Shown in pieces: positions 19,442 to 31,000 of a stretch of DNA of 64,000 nucleotides. Made by a program: the position numbers and the translations under genes. The stretch's first letter is position 1, and each line of letters begins with the position of its first letter. The notes below the pieces were generated by a model. It searched no databases. It was not told the origin of the DNA and was given only the letters and a program-made list of their open reading frames with translations. Source of the stretch: Bacteroidales bacterium UBA1714 (GTDB lineage Bacteria; Bacteroidota; Bacteroidia; Bacteroidales; Paludibacteraceae); assembly GCA_002317295.1 (NCBI GenBank), contig DCIY01000022.1, forward strand, positions 69,188 through 133,187, written 5' to 3'.

Positions 19442-21940
19442 TTACAGTTCCTGACCAAGGGCATTGTAGGTCTTTCCGTCACGGATGATCAAAAGTTGAC
19501 CACCCTTCAATATTTTGCCGGTATGGTTTTCGTTTTTGTTTTCGTTTACGTCAACAAGAGCCGTAGGTTCGACCGGATACTTGCCCGTCATGGTGTGGAT
19601 ACGCTCGTTGGCGTTTTGACGGATATTGTTCCAATACAATCCGTAATCGATATTATGGAACGATTTGAGACCAAAGTATGGAGTACCTATGTACTGGTTC
19701 AGTAGCGTCGAAGAACATACGACCGTTCCATGTGCGGGGTTGCATTTGGCATCGTATAAGCCAGCCTCAATCGTACCCCCATTCTCTCGCATGCCACCAA
19801 GATTCAGGTTGGCAGGCGCATAGGTGGTGTCCTGCGTCCAAAGAAGCGGATTGATGGCAGGAGCAGGATCAGCCGGCCATAGGACACTTATCATATCGTC
19901 CGGCGTATTGGGTCCTTCGGTATTCCACATAATATAAACGCCCGTACTGGCCGCATCGGTGGCCATTTTGACACCACTGGCAAGACCTGTCGCACACTTG
20001 GTGCCGTTCTCAATGGTCTGTATGTCGGTCTTGCTGATTCCAAAACCAATGGCATAGCAGGCCACAAGGTTCTTCAAAAGGGGCTTTTTATCCTCCTGAG
20101 TGAAATAATGTTTCATGATTAATTGTAACATACCCGTACCATGCGAGTGACCAGAAAGAATAAAGGGACGAGTGCCGTTGGGGTTGAAGTTGGCAAAATA
20201 GTAATCCAAGGCATCTACTACATCCTCATAGGGAGCACGCTCGTACCAATAGTCCTTCATAGCTGCGTTGGCAATAGCCCATTGCTCTTCGGTATCACCC
20301 ATGAGCTCCAGTTCTTTATCGGTGGGCGTTTGACGATAATACGGAGCATATACATTCACCATACCAGCAAACACGCGTGCTGTATTATCCCAGGAAAAGG
20401 TTACGCCATTGGCGGAACGCAAGTAGTGATCCTCTATATCGCATACGCCATCCACGCACGAATCGTTTTGTACCATTACAGATGTAGGATAGAGATAAAA
20501 CAGATCCACACCTGTATCTTCGGCGGGTTCGCCACCGATGGTCTTGGCTTCATTGGGAAGGAGTACATGGTTGAGGTACCAGTCCTTGGCGTAGGAATAG
20601 TCGGGCTTGCGTTGGGAGACCCATACGGCAGTATTGCCAGTGACATCAATCACCACTTCCTGCATTGCCTCCGTCACGTTGACACTCACCTTGGCGTTCG
20701 ATTTGTCACTCGCCAGTTTATAGCCTTCTGAAGCCATCACGATCACCTGTGCCCATGTGGCAGTCTTGGGGATCCAATAGGTCGATCCGGCACGCACCGC
20801 TTCGTAGGGCATCATGCCAATTTTATACATATATTGCGCAATATACGTATGCTCTTCCAAACCCGTCACTTTCACAGGCTTCCAGCCCGCCATCTGGGCG
20901 GCACGTTGCATACCGTTCTCGCCTATGTTGTTCCAATAAGCGGCATAGTCGTAGGCGTGGAGACACCGGTCACCCAAGCCTATACTGGGATCCATGTATT
21001 TGCTGACTGGCATCTCACGGCATATCACTGTACCATGGTCGGATATTTCTGCACCATATAATCCTGGGCGTACCTCATCTTTCATATAGTCCTGTTTGGC
21101 ACCGGTGTTCTTTTCCGGACCTGCCACACCATCCGTAGTCCAGGTGAGAGGATTAACCGCTACCGCATCCGCTGGCCAAAGCGAACTCACGCCACAGCCA
21201 CCGGGACCTTCCGTATTCCAGGAAATATACACCTTAGAGGATGTGGTGTCGTTGGCCATTTTCACATTTGTAACCGTTTCGATCTGTGCCAAGCCGTAAT
21301 CTCCTATTCCAAATCCAATGGCATAGCAGGCTACCATACTGTCCAACAAGGCTACCTTGTCGGGCTGGGCGAAATAGTGCTCCATCACCACACGCAACAA
21401 AGCCGAACCTTGTGAGTGACCCGCCAGAATAAATGGACGACGTTGACCCGCTGGGTTGAGCGTGGAAAAATAGTAATCCAACGCAGCCGTCACATCCTGA
21501 TAAGCCAGACCATTGTACAAATACGTACATAGCGTGGTATCGGTAGCGGAATGGAGACCTTCATCCACCATCGTGGCTTGACGATAAAAAGGAGCATACA
21601 CCTGGGTGTAGGACGCAAAGGTCAAGCCTGAAGTGTAGAACGCACCTGTGGCAGATGACAAGACGATGGCGTCTTCACGCATACCCTCATCATCAATGCT
21701 CACGAATCCATTGTGTGCCTTACTGTACTCGGTCTGTTGCATACATACCGTTGGATAGACATAGAAAAGGTCGATGTTGGATGCCATTGCCGGTTCATAC
21801 GAACAGCGTTTGCTCTCTACCTGGTGGTTGTACAGCCAATCCTTACCATCGGCCGTTGAGTAATTGGGATTACGATCTTGTCCCATTGCGGGAGTGATGG
21901 CTGCCAGAGCCATGATGCAAAAAATCAGGATTTTTTTCAT
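19442..21940 (-). CDS. Secreted protein with two DUF3089 lipase-like domains (paralogue)
   Basis: 832 residues, closely related to the product of 15850-18372 along its whole length. Two catalytic-type domains with intact elbows (F-I-L-A-G-H-S-Q-G in the first, F-I-L-S-G-H-S-H-G in the second), a beta-rich middle domain, and a C-terminal tag (L-L-I-I-R-D-G-K-T-Y-N-A-L-G-Q). The linker before the tag (VDVNENKNENHTG) is encoded by 6-bp repeats. The signal peptide is a hybrid: MKKILIFCIMALA matches the small lipoprotein at 3674-4141, and the following AITPAM matches the other tandem paralogue. It follows giant gene 2 by 61 bp. Confidence 0.85.
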   Translation of the reverse strand: MKKILIFCIMALAAITPAMGQDRNPNYSTADGKDWLYNHQVESKRCSYEPAMASNIDLFYVYPTVCMQQTEYSKAHNGFVSIDDEGMREDAIVLSSATGAFYTSGLTFASYTQVYAPFYRQATMVDEGLHSATDTTLCTYLYNGLAYQDVTAALDYYFSTLNPAGQRRPFILAGHSQGSALLRVVMEHYFAQPDKVALLDSMVACYAIGFGIGDYGLAQIETVTNVKMANDTTSSKVYISWNTEGPGGCGVSSLWPADAVAVNPLTWTTDGVAGPEKNTGAKQDYMKDEVRPGLYGAEISDHGTVICREMPVSKYMDPSIGLGDRCLHAYDYAAYWNNIGENGMQRAAQMAGWKPVKVTGLEEHTYIAQYMYKIGMMPYEAVRAGSTYWIPKTATWAQVIVMASEGYKLASDKSNAKVSVNVTEAMQEVVIDVTGNTAVWVSQRKPDYSYAKDWYLNHVLLPNEAKTIGGEPAEDTGVDLFYLYPTSVMVQNDSCVDGVCDIEDHYLRSANGVTFSWDNTARVFAGMVNVYAPYYRQTPTDKELELMGDTEEQWAIANAAMKDYWYERAPYEDVVDALDYYFANFNPNGTRPFILSGHSHGTGMLQLIMKHYFTQEDKKPLLKNLVACYAIGFGISKTDIQTIENGTKCATGLASGVKMATDAASTGVYIMWNTEGPNTPDDMISVLWPADPAPAINPLLWTQDTTYAPANLNLGGMRENGGTIEAGLYDAKCNPAHGTVVCSSTLLNQYIGTPYFGLKSFHNIDYGLYWNNIRQNANERIHTMTGKYPVEPTALVDVNENKNENHTGKILKGGQLLIIRDGKTYNALGQEL

Positions 21941-22001
21941 ATTGATGATTGATCGCCCTTGCGGGCTAATTGATCGCCCTAAAAGGGCTATTGATGATTG
22001 A
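21941..22001 (-). other. Spacer with two small hairpins, duplicated after giant gene 1
   Basis: The 61-bp spacer holds two GC-rich inverted repeats (GCCC-TTGC-GGGC and GCCCT-AAA-AGGGC) within ATTGATGATT-type repeats. The spacer after giant gene 1 (4142-4177) has only the second hairpin and is otherwise nearly the same. The short stems without a U-tract look more like processing or attenuation sites than full terminators, which would let one transcript cover the operon at reduced downstream levels. Confidence 0.6.
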
Positions 22002-25000
22002 TTACATTTTAATTACTTTCTTATTGCCTTGGATGAGGACGCGGTGGGTGGCGGCATCCAGATAGTCATACTTGAGACCGAGGATGTCGTGTACCGGTGC
22101 ATCCTCACCTACTCCACTGAAGTCAATCAGATACGGATGCTCTACCGTACCGGCCTGACCTTCGGCGTCGTACTTGAGTCCCTGTGAGGTCACTGCTACT
22201 ACCTCGCCATCACGTACCTTGGCGAACTGAACGGTTTCACCCTGAGCAGCGTGCAGACTGACAAAGAAGAGATTATCCGTAGCCTCAGCCACAGCCACTA
22301 CCTCTTTGCCTACCATCGCGAGGAGGATATCGCCCTGTTGCATATCGCCATCGGCGAAGGCGGCGATGATTGGCATCATCGTAGGCGATTGATTGGACTG
22401 CGTCCTATTGATGATTGATGATTGATGATTATCTTTGCGGGCGGGAGCGGAGGCGGAGGCGTAGTAATGCACCACCACGCTGTCGCGCAAGCCATTGCGG
22501 CGAACAAAATAGCCATGTCCCGGACGCATATACTCCAGAGAACCCATCCATGTGCCTTCATCGGTAGCAATCGCAAACTCGTTATAATCCTTAATAACTG
22601 TACCGGCAGGTGCTTTCTCGCTGCCCGCCACAAAGTCACTCAGGGCCTGACGAATAGGCAACGACTGATCCATGAGATAAGCCATCTGGGCCCACTCGGA
22701 CTGATCGAAGCGTAGGGTTACAGCCCGCTCGTCTTCGTTATACAGACTACCCGATACTTCTACATTGGCCGCATACTGCGCATAGATCTGATAGATATTG
22801 GACTTAGCAATCGCCATATCATCCAAGGTAGCATCCCATGTATCATTGGATTGGAACGAGGCAAATGTATTGCCAAATGGGGCAAGGAAAATATCCCCCT
22901 CGGTCAACTCCTTCTGGTACGAGAAGAGATAATTCAATCCCTTATCGGCAAACGGATCCACATAGCATGATATCCAGTTCCAGCCCGGATTGAGACTGAT
23001 CGTCTGTACACGCATCTCGTAGGCACGCAGTTCAACAGGTTGATCCGCACCCACTATACTTTGCGACACAAAGGTAATCGCAGAGTCCGCACTCAGGATA
23101 TAGGTGTCACCAGACAACGCATCCCACAGGCGGAATTCAACCTCCTTACCCGCTAAGTCAGTTTTACCACGGATGGTCATAAACAGATACGATGTATTTG
23201 CCATGTCGTCAACCGACAGATTGGCTACACCCACACACTCTTTATCTATAAACGCAGCCACCTTGTCTTTCTTACTCATATCCAACGTCCAGATATCATT
23301 CTCCATTTTCTTCACCACCGCAATCATATTCATGGATTGGTTGTAGTTGGGATCGGTAGTGGTCTGCCAATCGGGTTCATGAGCTTCCACATTGATATAG
23401 ATAGATAATGCGCTGCATAAGCCATCTTCGTCGGTGAGGTTGATCGTAGCCTCATACACACCAGGAGCCATGCCATCCGATAAGGTCAAAGACACAGCCT
23501 GCGTACTGAGAGGTGAGATTACACCCATGGCCCTGTCGAGCGCCACGAATGGGCAGTTACTTTCAATCGTGTAGGTGAGTTCACGGCCGGAGAAGTTCTT
23601 AAACGCAGCCACAATGGTGGTATCGTGTCCATAAGGAATCAGCACCGAGCGCGGATCAATCACCCAGTCCAACACATTGCGGTTCACATATGTGGTCCAC
23701 ATCTGAGCATTGGCCATCGGGTTACCATTCAAATCCTCCACGCGACGTACCACGAGGTTGATATTCTGGTTATTGATCTCGGCATTGGCCTTGTTGATGG
23801 TAATCTGCAACTCGTTGTCGGTGGATTTCCATGTGAATGGCAGGTTCTCAATACCGGTAGAAGAGCGAACAGGTGCAATCACCTGATTATCGGCTGTTAC
23901 GAGCGTAGGATTGATGACCGTATCACCGGCTATCTCACCTGTGGATTCCACAATCACCTGGTTGAGCGGTGAGAATGTCGTATACATCGTGCCTTGCGAG
24001 TTCATGGTCTCCTGCTCAAACGGCAGGTAGATTTGTAACTCTTTCTCCTTACCCGTAAGAGCCGCATTGCAGTACGACTTAATATACGAAGCCGGCAGAG
24101 CCATACTCCACATCTGTACCTGGTCGATATGCGCAGCCATGTTGGCATCACCATAGATTATGCTGGAACCAGCTACGCCACCTGCTTGATTGGCATCCAC
24201 CTGGTTGACCAGTGCACCATCAATAAAGAGGGCTGCTTTGTTTTGGGCATGGTTGACACTGACGGCCAGATAGTGCCATGTACCATCGCTGGCATAGTCG
24301 TTGTTGTCACCAAAGGCTACTTGCTGACCCTCACTGATAAAGTAGAGCACGCCGTCTACAAAGCGAATACGCACTTTGTCCTTGCCTGTTTCTTCCAATG
24401 CATCGCTACCGGCAGCAAACAGGTTGGCATCACCATCCAAGGCGTCTACCTTGAAATAGAAGGATATGGTATAGTCCTCGCGGTTGTTGCGCGTGTATTT
24501 GAGGGCCTGGTCGGAGAGGACGGTCATGGTCTTGTGATCCAAATCCACGCTGTATCCATCAGGCAGGCTCCAGCTGACATTTGTCAGATTGAGGTTGGCA
24601 CCATTGGCTATATCCTTCACTATCGTACCGCTGGCTTCGTCGGCAGGCCAGTAAGCCAAGAGGTTGGCCTCGTTGGCGGAGAGACGTTTCTTATACTTAG
24701 AAGTCATCTCATACAGATTGAGCGCCTTAGACCATAGACGGATATTATTAATTTTCCCCTTCAGGTCATAGCCTATATAGACAGATCCGTTCGCATGGCA
24801 TACAGGATGTACATCCTTGCAGGCATCGGCTATATCCGCTTCCTGTTCGCCTACATAGAAATGCACCATACTGTCGGCAATGGTATAGGTCATACCCACA
24901 TGGGTCATAGCCGAAGTGAGATTGATGCCGTAGGTTTCATACAAAGGTTTGGTATAGACCTTGCGTCCGTTGGCAGCAAAGATCAGTTTATCTTCCTTTT

Positions 25001-28000
25001 TAAAATAGGCAAATGCCATCTTCCTACTTAAATCGGTACTGTATTCATCGTGGATAAGCATAAACATCAACGAATCGGGAGCATCCGTATCCAACTTGAC
25101 CATGGCTTCGATGGAGAAGTCCATGGCGTTGAGTACGCGATCTACTTCCGTAATGGCTTTTTGGCTTTTACTACCCGAGAAATACAAGGCTACGGAATTG
25201 TCCACATCCGAGTTGTTGGTATAGCCCTGCACGGAGAAATTGGCCGTTTCATCGAGGTAGTTATACGCAATCGGCTCCGTGAACGGCAGCGAGATGACAT
25301 CGTCAAAACTGAGAATACCATCCGCTGGTTTGGGCAGACCAAACACTTCCGGACAACGGGTATCCTTGGTACCGCTGATCACGCTTGACATACGCGTCGT
25401 ATAGCCATTACCGAGGCGACAGAACGATACGGCCCTCAGGTCGTACTTCTGCTCCACGGGATCCTGCTCACCATAGAAGCGGAGATTGGTTATTTTACCC
25501 TCCGTCTCTATCATGGCCTTATTGCCCGTGGCACGAGCATAAAGACTGTCGCTGATGTAGTACGAACACTGCGTAATCCACTGGTCTTCACCATCGGTCT
25601 GACGCTTGTACTGGAGTTCGATATGGTCGAAGTTTTCGTACTTGGTGGTGGAGAAACCCTCTATCTGCACAGGGATATAGTACTTACCCTCCTCGTCGGT
25701 TTGCGATAAGGTATTGATCAGGAAGTTCTGTGCCGGTTGGGTAAGCGTAACAGGCGTAGCAGTAGGCAGGTAGTGAATCGATATGTTAGCCGACGATACC
25801 TCAAAATAGACTTCATCGCTCAAATCGAGTTGGATATTGTCGTAATCGTAGGGGGCACTTCCGCGCTCGACTTCGAGGGTCTTGGTGAGTGTATGACCCG
25901 GATCGAGCAGGAACGACATATTGCCATGCAGCGGTTCGCCATCAATGGAGAACTTAGCACCATAGGGGTTGGTCTCATCCACCACATGCAGCCAGACAGT
26001 AGAGTACACCTCTTTCACATTGACATCGATTTCGCTCTCGTTGCTCATGTGGATGGTGAAGACTGCTTTCTCGTCCTGCGGCAGGTTGTTGATCACAGGA
26101 TTCTCTATGTAGAGTGTCGGCTTATCAATCTTAAGGGTACGGGTACCGAGTGGCACGCTGTTCTTACCGTCTGGGAAGTAGTAGAGCGAAGAATCGGCAT
26201 CCACCCAGGGTTCGCGGGTGGCACCCCCTCGCATCACAAAGATGTAACTGTGGACATAGGTGTTGTCATCGGTCATCTGGAGGGTAGTGGATGTCACTTT
26301 ATAATCATCCAGACCAGAGCCACCTTCGTAGGCATTGATATCGCTCTTGAAATCACCATTCACCTTAATGATGGACTCATCTTTCTCGTAGTACACATCC
26401 ATATCAAAGTACGCATCATTGGCAGGTGCAATCACGAAACCAGAACCGCCCTTGACGGAGGTGTAGTCGTCCATCTCGTTGGTAGATTCCTTGGAAGGGA
26501 CACCACCACCGAGCGAGAAATCAAACTTTAAGCCATAACCTTTGACGTTTGTTGTAGGACTATTGGGATCTGCGTTACCACCACTGGTACCGGAGCTGAA
26601 GGATCCTGTAACCGTTTTAGGACCATCCACAGTGCGCTTACGATAGTAGGTGGAAGCCTCTTCGGTATGTTCGATAGAGGCACCGGCTATACTATATTTC
26701 TTATTGGCTTCGGTACTCATGACCTCGTATTTGATTTTTTCGTTGGCAGCAATCACATTCTGCCACTCCTGAATCTGGTTGGTCAGCATCTGCACGGTGT
26801 CCTTTCTTACGGTCATCGTGGATGGATAAATCGGGATATACTCACCACCTGCGTTCTGGTAATAGAATGTTCTGCCACTGGAAGCGGCCATCTGCATCGC
26901 TTCATCCATCGAACCGGCCAAACGCAATTGCTCACCACGGCGTGCCTCCAGATTCGGAATCAGCATATGGGTGATATAGCGCTGCGAATAAGCAAATACA
27001 CGTTCCTCGCCGGGCTGCCAGGTGACACCTCCACAGATAACAAGGTAAGAAGGATGACCCTTTTCGTCCTCACCTTCTCTTACCAGACGGGCTGCACCTG
27101 TTTCGATGGCCGGTATCAGAGCCTGATAGGTCATGCTATCCACCACGCTGAAGGCCTGGTACTTCACCACATCCGCGGTGCTGACCGAACCGATATAAAC
27201 ATCCGCAATAGCGCCCTGATCAATGGCCTCGGCAGAAGTGGAAATCTTGTCGCCCAATTCGAGGGAGAATTCACCCTTCTTATAGGTCAGTTCATGTTTG
27301 GTGACGGCATCCAGTTTGCCACTCAATGCCCAATCGTAAGAGAATGTAGAGGAGAATCCCGCTCCTTGGGTACTGATGATACCCATACCTGCAGAGATGG
27401 AGAATTCACAGTTTTCCTTATAATCTTTGGTGTAATTGCGCCCCCAATGGTAAACCGTACCTTCGCTGCGGTACGCGTACGAACCGGCTCCATAGGGGTC
27501 ACGTATATAGTCCAGTATTTGCGGTGCACCTTCCAGGGCATCCACCACCTCTACCTGGTAGTCTCGCTCACCCGTTACATAGGCTCCAATGTGATCGGAC
27601 TCGTAGTGGTAGCCATTGACATCCACAGAAGCATAGATATAGCGTAAAGCCTCTTCGCCCGTCAGTTCGAAGGTAGCATTGTTGGGCATTACGGCAAACA
27701 GAGCCACACCATTCTCGTTGAGTGTGATGGATTGTGTCTCGTTCAGGTTCTCATCGCTCAGGCCATTGCTGACCGTCACAGGGTAGTTCTCCATCGGCAC
27801 GCGCTCGTACGCGCCCGTGCTCACATTATTGTAGTAGTAAGGCTCGTAGGCACTCACACAGAAGAAATACTGCTTGTTATGTTTGTACACCGGATAACCC
27901 ATCGTGTAGTGGGCTGTATGGGTGTCATCCATCCAGCTCAGTTGCATCTGTTGCGTACCGGACAACATACCCACCTCCAGGGTTTGTTCACCATAGATAG

Positions 28001-31000
28001 CCTGATACTTATTGTTGCGCAGTTGCAACAGTTCTACCTGCACAGGAGCATGATATACCTTACAGAACGAAGCATCGTATCGGGTGGAATCGCCCTCATG
28101 ATAGCGGGTGACAACACCCACGCTGTCGGTAAGGTCCAGTACGGTAAGGCCTTCGCCTGCACTGTAGAGCGTACTGTAACCATTGGCATAAATCTGCGAA
28201 ACCACATACTTGGTTGGGAACAGATCCAGACAGAACTCACCCGTCTTATTGTCCGCTTTGATCACAATACGCTTCGCCTCAAATGTGACATTCGTCGGAA
28301 TACGCTGCTGTTTGTAGTCAGCACCCGTTACCGCCTGAGTATAGGTCCTGTCATCGGACAGTTTGTCGGGATTCTGCTTATCAAAATACAGATACGACGT
28401 ATGGTCACCTTCAAGGGTGAGCACCAGCGTGATACTGTCGCCCAGGTTATTGTGTCCAAGTCCAAAGCCCATCGGTTTATTTCCCTGCACATCACCACCG
28501 GTCACACGACCAACCAATCGGATGCGGGTATCGTCGTCGATGATGAGTCCATCATAGTCATGAGTAGGTGTAAAGGTGCGTTGTTGCCCATCATCACCGC
28601 CGAGTATATAGCCATCGTTCGACAGGCTATGACCTTGTCTGTATGCCTGGATGGTTACTTCCATACGCGGTACATTGAACGAGAAATTACCCATCGCATC
28701 GGTTACGACTGCTTCGCCTTCGGCATCGCGCAAAATGGTACCGTTCACTTTGAACATCACATCGCGCACGGGTACCGTGGAGTTGGTATAGAGGATTCGA
28801 CCCGAGAATTGACGGGTATCGTTGCACGTGAAGTCGATATTCGAATACGTATAGTTGGCGTCCTCATAGGTAAGGTCTATGGTGGATGAACTGCCGGTAG
28901 GACTCACAAACGTAGCTCCCTCGCAGGTAGCATAGATGGTGTAAGTATGTCCTGTGCCGTAATAAGGTACGGAATCGAGAGCGTACGCACCATTGGCATC
29001 GGTCTTCACATCGTATTTGAGCAGATCGTAGTGGCAAGCCGGCATGATCTGTTCACCCGTCTTAGGATGATTTACCTGATTGAGTACAAAGGCATCGTTG
29101 CAGTGGATGCTCACGCCTACATTGCCCGGCATATTCACGCCATTGCTCATCTTCACACGTCCATCCAGCGAACCATAGTAAGCCGCATAACCATAGGTGG
29201 TATCTGCATCGGTGTAGACGATATTGCGATACCGCGTGGTGATACTGAGGATATACTCGTTCACCACCGCCGCACTGGCCAAATCGTCATAGGCAATGCC
29301 ATTGCTGGCCTCAATGGTGGTCCAATCGGCCAAAGCTTTGGTGGACTCATATCCGCGTTGGTATTCGCGACGGCGGAGTTCCAGCGTGGTATTGGCAGTC
29401 TCATCGGCCTCCCAGGTAATCTCCACCGCCCCCTTGACACTGCCACGAGTGGCCTTGAGGTTGTAGATGCCACCAAACTCCTCCGTATAGGCCGGATTGG
29501 TGGTATAAACATATTGATTGCGGGATTCAATGATAGGATAAGAAGTGTTCAACGTGCTGACCTTCGCTTTGTAGTAGTAGTGAACAAACGGCATCGAAAC
29601 GACATCCTGATACTCTACATAGTAAGCACCGGTTTCGCTGTCCTGCTTAACCTGGTCGCCCGAGATGGAGATTTCTTTCTCTATCACATCCTTACCCTCA
29701 TCGTACTCATCTTCCATACTGAAACGATGCATCAGAATGGAGGCACTGTTGTCCCATGTGAACATACGGCGTGAGAAATGCTGACGGATGGCCTCGTCCA
29801 TGACGGCACTTTGGTCTTTCGAATCCACCAATTCCCACGGATACGGGTTGTTCAGCACAATACGCACCGTCACTTTGTGGTTGGTATCAAAATTGGGATC
29901 CTTTATCACACATACACTGTCTACCGTAGGCAATACCTCGCGTTGCAGCACCTTCCAGCGTGCCATAAAATGGTCACTTTCGCCCCATACGGCGTTCACC
30001 ATCGGACGATAAGCCTTATAGTACACGAACTGAGCGGGGTACTGATAGGCACCGAGCACATCTTTGGCCGATTGCGATATATTCCATGTGTCAAATATAG
30101 ACATCGTGTCGATAGCAGGTTCGAGCGAGGAATAATCCACAGTGGAATCATCGGTATAACTGTACCAGGCAAACGTGCTGTCGTTTCGTTGCTGAGTAGT
30201 GGGTTGGTTCAGCACGCCAAAGGAAGCAATCGTACTGATATCCGAATAGTCGGAACGGTAGCCACGAGCCAACATATACTGATCCGTATAGAGGTAATCA
30301 CTATCTTGAGGGAACGCAATGGCCCAATCCAACTGCGGATTAGCATTGTAGGCAGCGTTGACATTGGTTTGCACAATGCTGTGGACAGGTTGCTCGCGGA
30401 ACGGATAAGCATAGTTGGTATAGATAGTGTCTCTCTTGCCATCATCATCTGTCAGCACGGAACGGGTGAACATCAACGCCACAATATTATGATTGCGATC
30501 CTGTTGCGGCAGGAAGGCCTCTATCGAAGTAGTGCCATCGATAAACTCCTGCGTGGAGATGAAGTAATCGTCGGTGGCATCCCACAGACCCAGACTGTAT
30601 GATCCGTTGGTCGATGTGATCATCGTCTCCATTGCTCCGGCTTCCGTACTGGACGTGGCAATAAACGGATCTACGAGGGTCAGACCGGCATCATCGCCCG
30701 GCACCTGGGTGGTTTCAATAGGAGATTCAATCAGCAACTGCGAATCAGCCGCTGTTCCTTTGATTCGGAATTTCTTAAACTCAACCGCCTCGTTTCTGGG
30801 GGCTACCCACAGGAGCGAAGTCTGCTTGCAAGTGGTATGATTACCCTGACGAATCCAGAACGTAGGCACTTGACGGTCGTAGGTCTTGGTGTCGTAAATA
30901 GTACCTTTCTCTATATTGATCTTACCCCACCAGTCCTGGCTAAAATCCAGTGAATCGGCATTCACATCCGACAGGGTGATGACCGGAGTCCATGCATTGC

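Noticed and set aside
27732..28889. 385-codon plus-strand frame opposite giant gene 2
   Set aside because: Antisense shadow; its homologous position in copy 1 is also open, as expected from conserved codons on the other strand.
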